Assembly: GCF_927798115.1 (NCBI RefSeq)
Contig: NZ_CAKMMG010000004.1
Span: forward strand, 297,399-361,398
Direction: 5' to 3'
Length of the DNA: 64,000 bases
Source of the DNA: Paenibacillus auburnensis
Lineage (GTDB): Bacteria; Bacillota; Bacilli; Paenibacillales; Paenibacillaceae
Shown: in pieces, positions 26,729 to 34,740 of the stretch
Layout: every line of letters starts with the position of its first letter
Numbering within the stretch: the stretch's first letter is position 1
Made by a program: the position numbers and the translations under genes
The notes under the pieces: model-generated
The model's input: the letters and a program-made list of their open reading frames with translations, nothing else
Told to the model about the DNA's origin: nothing
Database searches by the model: none

Positions 26729-27199
26729 CTACACGCCTTTGCCAAGCTTCTTCAGCAGCCCAATCGCCTGATCCTTCTCTTCCTGATTCAGTCCGCCCAT
26801 CAGAGCATGAATGGAAGCCACGTGGCGGGGAAAAATGTCATCGAACAGCTCGCGTCCCGCTTCTGTAATCTCGGCATAAGTCACGCGGCGGTCTTCATCG
26901 CATGGAACCCGTTTCAGCAGCCCCCGCTTCTCCAGCTTATCGATGTTATAAGTGATGCTGCCGCTGGTGACGAGAATCTTCTCCCCGATCTGCTGCAGCG
27001 GAATTCTTGTTCTATGGTAGAGCACTTCCAGCACCATGAATTCAGCCGATGCCAGCCCATGACTCTTCATATCCTTAACCGCATGGTCCATCAGGCTTTT
27101 GTATGCCTTGGATAAAACCACGAACAGTTTCAGCGATGACGCCTGCTCCTCATCCGAGCTGCCTGTCGTTTTGCTTATAAGTTCATTGTAGTCGCTCAT
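26729..27199 (-). CDS. mhqR: MarR-family regulator, MhqR-like
   Basis: This 156-residue winged-helix protein has the MarR layout: EFMVLEVLYHRTRIPLQQIGEKILVTSGSITYNIDKLEKRGLLKRVPCDEDRRVTYAEIT contains the recognition helix and the DRR wing. It lies directly upstream of DoxX, ring-cleaving dioxygenase and hydrolase genes, the arrangement of the quinone-responsive MhqR regulon. AGGAGG gives 8 nt spacing to ATG 27199 (5 nt to ATG 27202). Cys 104 in RVPCDEDRR could be a redox sensor, but this is only suggestive. Confidence 0.85.
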   Translation of the reverse strand: MSDYNELISKTTGSSDEEQASSLKLFVVLSKAYKSLMDHAVKDMKSHGLASAEFMVLEVLYHRTRIPLQQIGEKILVTSGSITYNIDKLEKRGLLKRVPCDEDRRVTYAEITEAGRELFDDIFPRHVASIHALMGGLNQEEKDQAIGLLKKLGKGV

Positions 27200-27256
27200 C
27201 ATGTACACCTCCTGTCAACTGTGCTGTCTGCCCGCTCTGCGGATTGCTGAAGCACT

Positions 27257-27288
27257 TATCTTTAAGTTAATTATCTTTAAGTTAAGAT
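27257..27288. promoter_or_regulatory. Tandem TATCTTTAAGTTAA repeats ending in AAGAT, candidate MhqR operator
   Basis: Two identical 14-bp copies start at 27257 and 27272, followed by GATAA. Together they give overlapping ATCTT...AAGAT dyads about 60-90 bp upstream of the marR start. The similarity to the 26608 palindrome supports autoregulation. Between 27289 and 27528 I see only AT-rich, non-coding sequence. Confidence 0.55.
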
Positions 27289-27528
27289 AAATATACGCTA
27301 TCTATTCTCTATTGTCAACAGTTGTTCTAAAAATAATCCCGCGCGGTTTGACCTCACTTTCAAAACGGCGTATCCTTTTTGTTGCGGCGCCGGAGAATTC
27401 AGCAACAAAGAAGTTAACACCCCGGTAGATTAGCGGACGATTACGAATATACCTGATCCCAACCTAGGATGCAGCCGGAACATCCCTGTTAGTGAAACTG
27501 AAGCCGTACAGCTCGTGAACCGGTGCAT

Positions 27529-27714
27529 ATAACTGTATTCCGTGCAATTATATACGGTAGAATCCCCCGTTCCTGAAATTTAAATGTATTCTATACAATT
27601 AAAATGGCTGAGCCAGCCTTTTTCAGTGCAAACCGGGATTTTTAGTTGTAAGAAATGCAGCTATCTCCTCCCATGCTCTGAAAAGACTGACGATAACTGT
27701 ACAGAATACAGTTA
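27529..27714. repeat. Four-unit quasi-palindromic array, copy I (TAACTGTA-type units)
   Basis: Four 22-bp units start at 27529, 27580, 27642 and 27693 (steps 51, 62, 51; spacers 29, 40, 29 bp). The half-sites are TAACTGTA and TGCARTTA or TACAGTTA; the fourth unit has 10-bp perfect arms (GATAACTGTA and complement) around 5 bases. The array lies between the divergent marR gene and mqnB. The same spacing is found at 31226-31409 and 60960-61145. I do not recognise the element. Confidence 0.8.
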
Positions 27715-27869
27715 TCAATCATCATTGCCGGTTATTGCAAAGTTGCCATCGCATCTGCGGTCACTTCACATGGAGCAGACTGGCAGCTGGTCAACAGCTG
27801 AACCGGGTGATGGCCGAATATATTTATAACTATTTATTACGTCGTTACTTATATAGAAGGAGGCTCATT

Positions 27870-28577
27870 ATGGAAGCGAAGATTAATCCACATGCGGAGG
27901 CTGCCGCGGGCATAGCTGCGGCAGAGGAAGCCCGTGCACCGCGCGTGCTAATCGTGACGGCAGTCGCGGCCGAGCGAGAAGCCGTCCTGCGCGGCCTGGC
28001 AGGCAGCAGCAGGTTCGAGGTGATTGCTGCGGGCGCCGGCACCGCAGCCGCTGCGGCGGGTACCGCCGCTGCTCTGGCAGCCGACCCGTACGGCTGCGTC
28101 ATCAGCGCCGGGATCGGCGGCGGCTTTCCCGGGCGGGCGCCCTTAGGCTCGCTGGCCGTCGCCAGCGAGATGATCGCCGCCGACCTGGGGGCCGAGACGC
28201 CGGAGGGCTTCCGCAGCGCTGCCGAGCTCGGCTTCGGCAGCGTATCCGTGCCGGCAGACAGCGGCACGGCTAAGGCCCTTGCGGCCGCGCTGGCAGCGGC
28301 CGGGCTTGTCGTCAGCACAGGACCTGTGCTGACGGTGTCGACGGCGACCGGCACCGCCGGAACGGCCGCCGCCCTGGCCGCGCGGCATCCCGGTGCCGTC
28401 GCGGAGGCGATGGAAGGCCACGGGGTTGCCGTGGCCGCCCAGCGCTTCGGGATCGCGGCGCTGGAGCTGCGCGCGATCTCGAACCCGGTCGGCCCGCGCG
28501 ACCGGGCCGCGTGGAAGATCCCTGAAGCGCTCGATGCGCTAGCGGCAGCGGCCGCTATACTACTGGAGGTGCTGTAA
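27870..28577 (+). CDS. mqnB: Futalosine hydrolase
   Basis: This 235-residue nucleoside-phosphorylase-fold protein has VLIVTAVAAEREAVLRGL at the start, the phosphorylase-type SAGIGGGFPGRAPLGSLAVAS, and the purine-site motif EAMEGHGVAVAAQRFGI. MqnB cleaves futalosine to dehypoxanthinyl futalosine and hypoxanthine in the menaquinone route that starts from chorismate. ATG 27870 follows AGAAGGAGG. It overlaps mqnD by 1 bp. It is unusually alanine-rich (71 of 235 residues) and much more GC-rich than its neighbours, though the gene is intact. Confidence 0.88.
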   Translation: MEAKINPHAEAAAGIAAAEEARAPRVLIVTAVAAEREAVLRGLAGSSRFEVIAAGAGTAAAAAGTAAALAADPYGCVISAGIGGGFPGRAPLGSLAVASEMIAADLGAETPEGFRSAAELGFGSVSVPADSGTAKALAAALAAAGLVVSTGPVLTVSTATGTAGTAAALAARHPGAVAEAMEGHGVAVAAQRFGIAALELRAISNPVGPRDRAAWKIPEALDALAAAAAILLEVL

Positions 28578-29428
28578 TGACAACTGAACTCAATATTGCC
28601 TTTTCTCCTTGTCCCAATGATACCTTTGTCTTTCATGCCTGGGCCCACGGGCTGGTAGAAGGCGCGCCCAAGCTGAATGTGACCTTTGCCGATATCGACA
28701 TTACCAATGGACTGGCCGCAGACGGTGCCGGACCGGAAGTACTCAAAATCTCCTACGCCGCACTCCCCTGGGTGCTGGAACGATACAAGCTGCTGCCTTG
28801 CGGCGGCGCGCTTGGCCGGGGCTGCGGCCCGCTGGTCCTGACCCGCAAAGGCCCGGGCGCGATCAAGCGCCCGCAGGAGCTGTCCGGCCGCCGGATTGCC
28901 GTACCGAGCGAGCGCTCCACCGCGTATCTTCTGTTCCGCCTATGGGCAGCCCAGCAGGTGCCGGACGGCCCTGCTGAGATTGTGGTCATGCCGTTTGATG
29001 AGATTATGCCTGCTGTGCGCGACGGTCAAATCGACGCCGGCCTGGTCATTCACGAAGCACGTTTCACCTATCCTTCCTATGGCCTGAACCTGCTGACCGA
29101 TCTGGGCAGCTGGTGGGAGAGCGATACTGGCCTGCCGATCCCGCTCGGGGCGATCATCGCCCGCCGCGACCTGGACCACGAAGCCATTGCCGGCTGGATC
29201 CGCAGTTCCCTTCAATACGCCTGGGATCATCCCTCTGACAGCAGAGAGTACGTGCTGAGCCATGCCCAGGAGCTGTCGCCGGAGGTCGCCAAATCACATA
29301 TTGATCTTTACGTGAATGAGTTCTCGATGAACCTCGGGGACGACGGTTACGCCGCCATTTCAGCGCTGCTAAATCGCGCAGCCGCCGAAGGGCTTGTGCC
29401 TGCCGTTGATCCGGCACTGCTGCGTTAA
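28577..29428 (+). CDS. mqnD: 1,4-dihydroxy-6-naphthoate synthase
   Basis: This 283-residue periplasmic-binding-fold enzyme matches MqnD: IAFSPCPNDTFVFHAWAHG at the N-terminus, DIDITNGLA, EVLKISYAALPWVL, and GLVIHEARFTYPSYGL. It turns cyclic dehypoxanthinyl futalosine into 1,4-dihydroxy-6-naphthoate. The start shares a base with the mqnB stop (TAATG), so the two are coupled. mqnA, mqnC and mqnE are not in the window and must lie elsewhere if the route is complete. Confidence 0.93.
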   Translation: MTTELNIAFSPCPNDTFVFHAWAHGLVEGAPKLNVTFADIDITNGLAADGAGPEVLKISYAALPWVLERYKLLPCGGALGRGCGPLVLTRKGPGAIKRPQELSGRRIAVPSERSTAYLLFRLWAAQQVPDGPAEIVVMPFDEIMPAVRDGQIDAGLVIHEARFTYPSYGLNLLTDLGSWWESDTGLPIPLGAIIARRDLDHEAIAGWIRSSLQYAWDHPSDSREYVLSHAQELSPEVAKSHIDLYVNEFSMNLGDDGYAAISALLNRAAAEGLVPAVDPALLR

Positions 29429-29494
29429 GATACCCGTACAGTTCCTATCCGCCAGTGCGTTGAAGCTTGATCATCAATGATGGGAGAGGATTCT

Positions 29495-30316
29495 ATGATA
29501 CCAGCAGGCAACAGCAAGGAGAATATTGACCGGTTCTTGGGATATCAGAACGAATACGACCGTTACCGCCCGGAGGCTCCGCCAATGGTTACCAGTCTGC
29601 TAAGTAATTACTTGGGCGGACGCCCTTCCGTGGTTGCCGATATCGGCTGCGGGACGGGCTTATCCACCTTCCTATGGAAGAATGCCGCCGATTCCGTAAT
29701 TGGCATCGAACCCAACCCCGACATGCTGGGTAAAGCGGTCGAAAAGCTCAACCTTGAGGATGAGGCACAGTCACTATCCTTCATCCAGGGCTATTCAAAC
29801 CAGCTTCCGCTTGATTCCGGCAGCGTTGATATCATTACCTGCTCCCAGTCCTTTCACTGGATGGAGCCGCTGAGCACTCTGCAGGAAATTGCCCGCTGTC
29901 TGCGGCCCGGCGGCGTCTTCGCCGCCTACGACTGCGACTGGCCGCTGGTGCTTCAGGCAGATATTGAAGCCAGGTATAATCTTCTGATTACGGCTGCCGA
30001 TAATCTGCTCGCTGAGCTGCAGCCCGAATCCCAGCGGGCACATAAATGGGATAAAGAGGGCCACCTGGCCCGGATTCAGGCCAGCGGCCATTTCTCGTTT
30101 GCACGGGAAGTAGTATTCCATAATACCGAAACCTGCGATGCCGAGCGGTACGTAGGGCTTATGCTCAGCCAAGGCGGCATCCAAACGGTACTAAAGACCG
30201 GTTCTATTGCTCTGGACGTCGACATATCCGAGTTCACCGCCGCGGTAGAAGCCTACTTCGACGGCCGGACTTTGCCGGTTCTGATCAGCTACCGGATGAG
30301 GATCGGGATTAAGTAA
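29495..30316 (+). CDS. Class I SAM-dependent methyltransferase
   Basis: This 273-residue protein has the Rossmann-type SAM site VADIGCGTGLSTFLW (motif I), IGIEPNPDM (acidic residue binding ribose), SVDIITCSQSFHWM and CLRPGGVFAAYDCDW. The family resembles Methyltransf_11/25; the substrate is unknown. ATG 29495 follows GGGAGAGG; the earlier ATG at 29477 has no site. It lies 66 bp after mqnD. A role in menaquinone methylation is possible, but the sequence is not UbiE/MenG-like enough to claim it. Confidence 0.85.
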   Translation: MIPAGNSKENIDRFLGYQNEYDRYRPEAPPMVTSLLSNYLGGRPSVVADIGCGTGLSTFLWKNAADSVIGIEPNPDMLGKAVEKLNLEDEAQSLSFIQGYSNQLPLDSGSVDIITCSQSFHWMEPLSTLQEIARCLRPGGVFAAYDCDWPLVLQADIEARYNLLITAADNLLAELQPESQRAHKWDKEGHLARIQASGHFSFAREVVFHNTETCDAERYVGLMLSQGGIQTVLKTGSIALDVDISEFTAAVEAYFDGRTLPVLISYRMRIGIK

Positions 30317-30410
30317 TTGCCTGCCTGAGCGTTTACGCGAGTTAGCGATTTAGACGATTTGCCTGTTCACCCATGCAAGTTTAGCTTATACTTATTGCAA
30401 AGAGACGAAG

Positions 30411-30449
30411 AACGTCCCGGCTGCCCTCCTTGAGGGAAGCCGGGACGTT
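30411..30449 (+). terminator. Rho-independent terminator after the methyltransferase
   Basis: Strong stem AACGTCCCGGCT...AGCCGGGACGTT with an inner CCCTC/GAGGG pair, followed by TTTCTATTTT. Confidence 0.9.
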
Positions 30450-30478
30450 TTCTATTTTGGCGGGGAGTGTGAGTGTTT

Positions 30479-31153
30479 ATGTCATTTGAAAACGCACATC
30501 AGCAGTTTATTGCAGGACATCTTGCAGGCAGACCGGCCGGAGAACGGCGGGGGCGGCTGGAAAGAGGACATCAGCATGCGGAGGTGCTATTCTTGCGCAA
30601 TGTCTGGTGGCCGCTGCGGGGTGATTTGACCAAACTTCATCCTGAATATGAGGTGATAGACTGGCGCGGCAGATCCTATTTTGCCGACTTCGCCTGGCTT
30701 CCGGGCCACATCAGACTGCTTATTGAAATTAAAGGCTATGCCTCCCACGTCCGCGATATGGACCGGCGTAAATTCTGCAGTGAGCTGAACCGCGAAACCT
30801 TCCTGCAGGCGATGGGATACCGTGTTATCTCTTTTGCCTACGATGATGTTGAGCGGCGCCCCGAGCTTTGCATAAGTTTACTTCGACTGATTATGGGCAG
30901 ATATCAGGCTGCCGAGGCTCCTGTATCACGGCTGCAGCTTATGGAGCAGGAGGTCATCCGTCTGGCCATCCGGTTAACCGGGACTGTCCGTCCCCAGGAT
31001 GTTAAGCAGCACTTCGGCATTGACTACAAAACAGAAGTCCGCACACTGCGCAGTTTGTCTGATAAGGGCTGGCTGCTCCCCTCCTGCCGGGGCAATCAAG
31101 AAAGAGTCGTCCGGTATGAACTGGCGCATGGCGTGCTGGATTATTTCAATTAG
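30479..31153 (+). CDS. Endonuclease-like protein (PD-(D/E)xK fold, DUF559-type) with C-terminal winged helix
   Basis: This 224-residue protein has a PD-(D/E)xK-like core: YFADFAWLPGHIRLLIEIKGYA (D...ExK), followed by RRKFCSELNRETFLQAMGYRVISFAYDDV, close to the Vsr/DUF559 fold. Residues about 140-215 look like a winged helix (VRPQDVKQHFGI...LRSLSDKGWLLP). It may be a nuclease or repair factor; the function is not known. The start is either ATG 30479 or GTG 30473, both served by GGGGAG. It stands alone between a terminator and the repeat array. Confidence 0.65.
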   Translation: MSFENAHQQFIAGHLAGRPAGERRGRLERGHQHAEVLFLRNVWWPLRGDLTKLHPEYEVIDWRGRSYFADFAWLPGHIRLLIEIKGYASHVRDMDRRKFCSELNRETFLQAMGYRVISFAYDDVERRPELCISLLRLIMGRYQAAEAPVSRLQLMEQEVIRLAIRLTGTVRPQDVKQHFGIDYKTEVRTLRSLSDKGWLLPSCRGNQERVVRYELAHGVLDYFN

Positions 31154-31225
31154 GTTAGCCTCTAAGGAATAGCGTTACACCTGTCATTGCTGTTAGAGGA
31201 TTGCATCCCATAGTCTAGAAAACAG

Positions 31226-31409
31226 CTAAGTGGAAAAAGGCAATCTATTGGGCTCCTTAAAGCGGTTTTTGAATGATTAGTTGGAAAAAAGCAATTAATT
31301 TGTCCCATTCAGCCCATTTCTCCTGATGATGGCTAGATTAAGTGGACTTTTTCCTACTAGCCTCCCGCTAAGCTCGATTGATGAGCATTTAACTGGAGAA
31401 GTGCAACTA
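31226..31409. repeat. Four-unit quasi-palindromic array, copy II (TTAGTTGGA-type units)
   Basis: Units begin at 31226, 31277, 31338 and 31389 (steps 51, 61, 51), each 21-22 bp, with left half TTARKTGGA and right half GCAAYTA or CCTACTA. Spacers of 29, 40 and 29 bp match copies I and III in length but not in sequence. It lies between the endonuclease-like gene and an IS3-family element whose left end is 10 bp after the last unit. Confidence 0.8.
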
Positions 31410-31479
31410 GAATCAAAAGTGGACACTTCTTATTGGTACAAGGGATAATAAACCTACCAAAACTAAGAGGTGTCAAAAG

Positions 31480-31776
31480 ATGAGCCAAAAACGCCAACGG
31501 TTTAACGAGACGTTCAAACGTGAAGCAGCTAAATATGTGCAAGAGCAGACGAAGTCTCTGGGGCAGATCGCCGAAGAATTGAACATTCATCCAGAGACCC
31601 TACGGCAATGGGTCGCAAAATACCGTGATTTCGAGAACGAACCGGTAAATCATGGTGAAGCCCTACGTCAGCAGTCCCAAGTCATTGACGAACAGAAACG
31701 AGAAATCGATGACCTCAAAGAAGAGATTGCCATCTTAAAAAAGGCTATGCACATCTTCAGCAAAGAAAGGAACTAA
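31480..31776 (+). CDS. IS3-family transposase OrfA
   Basis: This 98-residue protein has an N-terminal helix-turn-helix (FKREAAKYVQEQTKSLGQIAEELNIHPETLRQWV) that binds the IS ends and a C-terminal leucine-zipper-like coil (IDEQKREIDDLKEEIAILKKA) for multimerisation. AGAGGTG lies 8 nt before ATG 31480. The end contains the heptamer A-AAA-AAG at 31737-31743, which allows -1 frameshifting into orfB. Confidence 0.93.
   Translation: MSQKRQRFNETFKREAAKYVQEQTKSLGQIAEELNIHPETLRQWVAKYRDFENEPVNHGEALRQQSQVIDEQKREIDDLKEEIAILKKAMHIFSKERN
31737..31743 (+). other. Programmed -1 ribosomal frameshift site AAAAAAG
   Basis: In the orfA frame the codons read TTA-AAA-AAG, so the heptamer A-AAA-AAG is in the canonical register. 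Shifting back one base leads without a stop into the orfB frame (GGC 31743 to ATG 31824, 27 codons), giving an OrfAB fusion, the usual active transposase of this family. Confidence 0.85.
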
Positions 31777-31823
31777 GGTTCCAGTTTATCGAAATTCATC
31801 GCTCCGAGTTTCGATTAGAGAAG

Positions 31824-32648
31824 ATGTGTGAAGTGCTTCAGGTATCCCGGAGTGGCTATTATAAGTGGCGGAGTGCCCTACCCTCGGAACAACAGAAACG
31901 CAAAGCCAAGCTAACCGAGCGCATTCAGTGGCACTATGAGGATTCCGACAAGCGCTACGGCAGTCCAAGAATCCAGCAAGAGCTTGTTAAAGAAGGCTGG
32001 AGCGTCTCTGAACGTACGGTAGGCCTCATTATGCGCGAACACGGTCTACGTTCCTGCATGTCTCGGAAGTTCCGGCCAGCCACGACCGATTCGAAGCATG
32101 ACCTGCCTATCGCCGACAATGCACTGCAGCAAGACTTTTCGGCCACCAAACCGAATGAAAAATGGGTGGCCGACATCACGTACATCCCTTGCCGCCAAGG
32201 AAAACTCTACCTGGCCAGCATTCTGGATTTGTACACGAAGCAAATTGTAGGTTGGACACTCAGTGACCGGATGACTACAGATTTGGTTTTGGATGCGCTA
32301 AAGCAAGCGTACGCGGCCAAGAAGCCAGGCAAGGGACTCCTGCACCATTCGGATCGTGGATCCCAGTATGCGTCCAAAGACTACCGGGCACAGCTTAAGC
32401 AATACTATATGAAGGCGAGTATGAGTCGCAAAGGAAATTGCTATGACAACGCCTGTATGGAGGCATTTCATAGTATTTTGAAGCGTGAATTGATCTACTG
32501 CGCCCCCAAATTTAAAACCAAACAAGAAGCTAAAGACAAGCTGTACCGGTATATTGAGTTTTTTTACAACCGCAAACGCTCGAACAGCACGCTTGGCTAC
32601 ATTTCACCTGCCCGATTTGAGCAATTGTACTATGAGAACATTAGCTAG
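31824..32648 (+). CDS. IS3-family transposase OrfB (DDE integrase domain)
   Basis: This 274-residue frame begins with an HTH_21-like segment (RIQWHYEDSDKRYGSPRIQQELV) and then the rve integrase core. The catalytic triad is visible: D in WVADITYIP, D in LLHHSDRGSQY, and E in NACMEAFHSILKREL, with the YIEFFYNRKRSNSTLGYISP tail. It is most likely translated as an OrfAB fusion by -1 frameshift at 31737; ATG 31824 lacks a good ribosome site. Confidence 0.93.
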   Translation: MCEVLQVSRSGYYKWRSALPSEQQKRKAKLTERIQWHYEDSDKRYGSPRIQQELVKEGWSVSERTVGLIMREHGLRSCMSRKFRPATTDSKHDLPIADNALQQDFSATKPNEKWVADITYIPCRQGKLYLASILDLYTKQIVGWTLSDRMTTDLVLDALKQAYAAKKPGKGLLHHSDRGSQYASKDYRAQLKQYYMKASMSRKGNCYDNACMEAFHSILKRELIYCAPKFKTKQEAKDKLYRYIEFFYNRKRSNSTLGYISPARFEQLYYENIS

Positions 32649-32785
32649 TTAGTGGTGTCCACTTTATTGACAGATGAGCAAAGTTCCCACTAAGCATACG
32701 GAGCCGGGAAATTATTGAACTAGAAGCCTGACATGAGATACAAATCGTCTAAGGACTCACCAGCCCCGCCTCTATCCAAAAAAAA

Positions 32786-32818
32786 GCGCCCAACCGCGAT
32801 AACTCCGCGGTTGGGCAC
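32786..32818 (-). terminator. Rho-independent terminator of potABCD
   Basis: An 11-bp perfect stem (GCCCAACCGCG and complement) is followed on the minus strand by a run of T's. It lies 24 bp after the potD stop. The rest of 32662-32785 is IS flank without coding signal. Confidence 0.92.
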
Positions 32819-32842
32819 TTGTCCGTCCGGCATATAACCTGC

Positions 32843-33916
32843 CTACTTCTTATTCATCTTAAACTTCAGGAATAGCTCGTTGTAATGGGCGAGCATCCGC
32901 TTGCCAAGGTTGTCGTATACCTCCAGCCGGTCGGTAATCGCGGCGGGCGGGTAGAAACGTTCATCGCCGGAAATATCTTCGGGCAGCAGCTTGAGTGCGG
33001 GAACGTTAGGGGTAGAGTACCCTACGTATTCGGCATTCTGTGCTGCAACCTCAGGACGGAGCATGAAGTCGATGAACTTATGCGCACCCTCCACGTTGGC
33101 TGCCGTCTTCGGGATGACCATGTTGTCGAACCATTTGTTCGAGCCTTCCTCCGGAACTACATAGTCGAGCTTGTCGTTCTCGTCCAAAATCTCCGAAGCA
33201 TCGCCGGACCAGACAATCCCGACGGCTGCTTCCTCATTAGCCAGCAGCATCTTGATTTCGTCACCGACAATCGCCTTCACGTTAGGCGAGAGCTTGTTCA
33301 GCTTAGACAGCGCCTCCTGCAGGTGGTCTTCATTGGTATCATTAACCGAATAGTGCAGGCTGTTCAGCGCCATGCCCATGACCTCGCGGGCTCCGTCGAC
33401 CAGGAAGATATTATTGTTCAATCTCTTGTCCCAGAGGGAATCCCAGCTGCTGAAATCAATATCCCCGGTCATCTCAGGATTGTAGATAATCCCTACCGTT
33501 CCCCAAAAATAAGGCACCGAATACTTGTTGCCCGGATCGAAGGACAGGTCCATGAATCTGGAATCGATATTAGCCAGATTCGGAATTTTGCTGTGATCCA
33601 GCGGCAGCAGCAGGTTCTCCTCCCGCATCTTGGCGATGGCATAGTCGGAAGGCACCACCACATCGAAGACCGTTCCGCCCTGCTCCACCTTGGTCAGCAT
33701 CGCTTCATTCGAATCAAAGGTCTGGTAGATAACTGTAATCCCGGTCTCCTTCTCGAACTGCTCCAGGAGATCAGGATCAATGTAGTCGCCCCAGTTATAA
33801 ATCGTCAGCGTATTACCGCCTGTGTATCCTTCCGCCGAGTTCAGCCTGGAGCCAAGGAACATCAGACCAAAGGCAACGAGCAGAATCGCCAGAAATGCAT
33901 TAACCAGCTGTTTCAT
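32843..33916 (-). CDS. potD: Spermidine/putrescine ABC transporter substrate-binding protein PotD
   Basis: This 357-residue protein has an N-terminal signal or anchor helix (residues 1-26, no lipobox cysteine) and then the PotD/PotF fold: LTIYNWGDYIDPDLLEQFEKETG, DVVVPSDYAIAKM, VPYFWGTVGIIYNPE, and VPEEGSNKWFDNMVIPKTA. It captures polyamines for the PotABC importer. Its ATG overlaps the potC stop by 4 bp, and it is the last gene of the operon before a strong terminator. Confidence 0.93.
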   Translation of the reverse strand: MKQLVNAFLAILLVAFGLMFLGSRLNSAEGYTGGNTLTIYNWGDYIDPDLLEQFEKETGITVIYQTFDSNEAMLTKVEQGGTVFDVVVPSDYAIAKMREENLLLPLDHSKIPNLANIDSRFMDLSFDPGNKYSVPYFWGTVGIIYNPEMTGDIDFSSWDSLWDKRLNNNIFLVDGAREVMGMALNSLHYSVNDTNEDHLQEALSKLNKLSPNVKAIVGDEIKMLLANEEAAVGIVWSGDASEILDENDKLDYVVPEEGSNKWFDNMVIPKTAANVEGAHKFIDFMLRPEVAAQNAEYVGYSTPNVPALKLLPEDISGDERFYPPAAITDRLEVYDNLGKRMLAHYNELFLKFKMNKK

Positions 33917-34740
33917 CTAGGCACCCCCGCTTCTGCAACCGGCTCCGCTATTATGGCGGACGGCTTATTCTTCCGCTGGTTCAGGAAGTAATAGCCGATA
34001 ACGAGCAGGATCGTAAAGAGGAAGATCAGTGTCGAAAGTGCATTGATCGACAGCGATACCCCTTGCCGCGCCCGGGAATAAATCTCCACCGAGAGTGTGG
34101 AATAGCCGTTCCCGGTTACGAAGAAAGTCACCGCGAAATCATCCAGTGAATAGGTCAGCGCCATGAAGAAACCGCTGAAGATCCCGGGCTTGATGATCGG
34201 CAGAATCACCTTGGTCAGGACATTAAGCCTGCTGGCCCCGAGGTCGCGGGCGGCATCGGTCAGCGTCGGGCTCATCTCCTGCAGATGCGGCAGAATCATC
34301 AGCACGGCAATTGGCACGCTGAACGCCACATGGGAGAGCAACACGGAGGTGAAGCCAAGCTTGATGCCGGCAATGGTGAACAGGATCAGAAAGGAAGCCC
34401 CTATAATAACGTCTGGACTGACGATCAGCACATTGTTCAGCGAGAGCAGTGCGTTCTTTGACCGGCGGCTGCGGCTGCGCTGAATAGCAAGCGCACCAAT
34501 GATCGCCAGCAGCGTGGCAATCGCCGAAGACAGGAGCGCGATCACCAGCGTGTTGATCACAATAATGATCAAGCGCGTATCCTGCAGCACTTCCCGGTAA
34601 TAATCGAGCGTAAAGCCCTCGAATTTATGCATCGTGCCGCCGCTGTTAAACGAGTAGTACATCAGATAGAAAATCGGCGCGTACAGTACGACAAACACCA
34701 GCACCAGATACAGGTTACCAATCCCGTTTTTATTTTTCAT
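33913..34740 (-). CDS. potC: Spermidine/putrescine ABC transporter permease PotC
   Basis: This 275-residue permease has six hydrophobic segments and the EAA loop [26 protein letters not shown]. The opening LVLVFVVLYAPIFYLMYYSFNSG is typical of PotC. It pairs with PotB to form the channel. Its start overlaps potB by 11 nt (ATGAAAAATAA), the same length of overlap as between potA and potB, and GGGGTG lies upstream. Confidence 0.92.
   Translation of the reverse strand: MKNKNGIGNLYLVLVFVVLYAPIFYLMYYSFNSGGTMHKFEGFTLDYYREVLQDTRLIIIVINTLVIALLSSAIATLLAIIGALAIQRSRSRRSKNALLSLNNVLIVSPDVIIGASFLILFTIAGIKLGFTSVLLSHVAFSVPIAVLMILPHLQEMSPTLTDAARDLGASRLNVLTKVILPIIKPGIFSGFFMALTYSLDDFAVTFFVTGNGYSTLSVEIYSRARQGVSLSINALSTLIFLFTILLVIGYYFLNQRKNKPSAIIAEPVAEAGVPR

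Larger units (their letters stand above)
31420..32661 (+). mobile_element. IS3-family insertion sequence (IS150-like group), complete
   Basis: The element of about 1.24 kb carries orfA and orfB in overlapping arrangement. Its ends have inverted TGGACAC (left from 31420; right ending at 32661), and the match extends outwards by AAAG/CTTT, so the true limits may be 31416 and 32665. No clear target duplication was seen. Both reading frames and the slippery site are intact, so it is probably active or recently inserted. Confidence 0.9.

Noticed and set aside
27584..27829. 81-codon frame before mqnB
   Set aside because: It crosses the repeat array, has no ribosome site and no recognisable motif; mqnB has its own site at 27856-27863.
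31226..31409. Array as a CRISPR
   Set aside because: Units are not identical, spacing alternates 51/61/51, only four units per site and no cas genes in the window.
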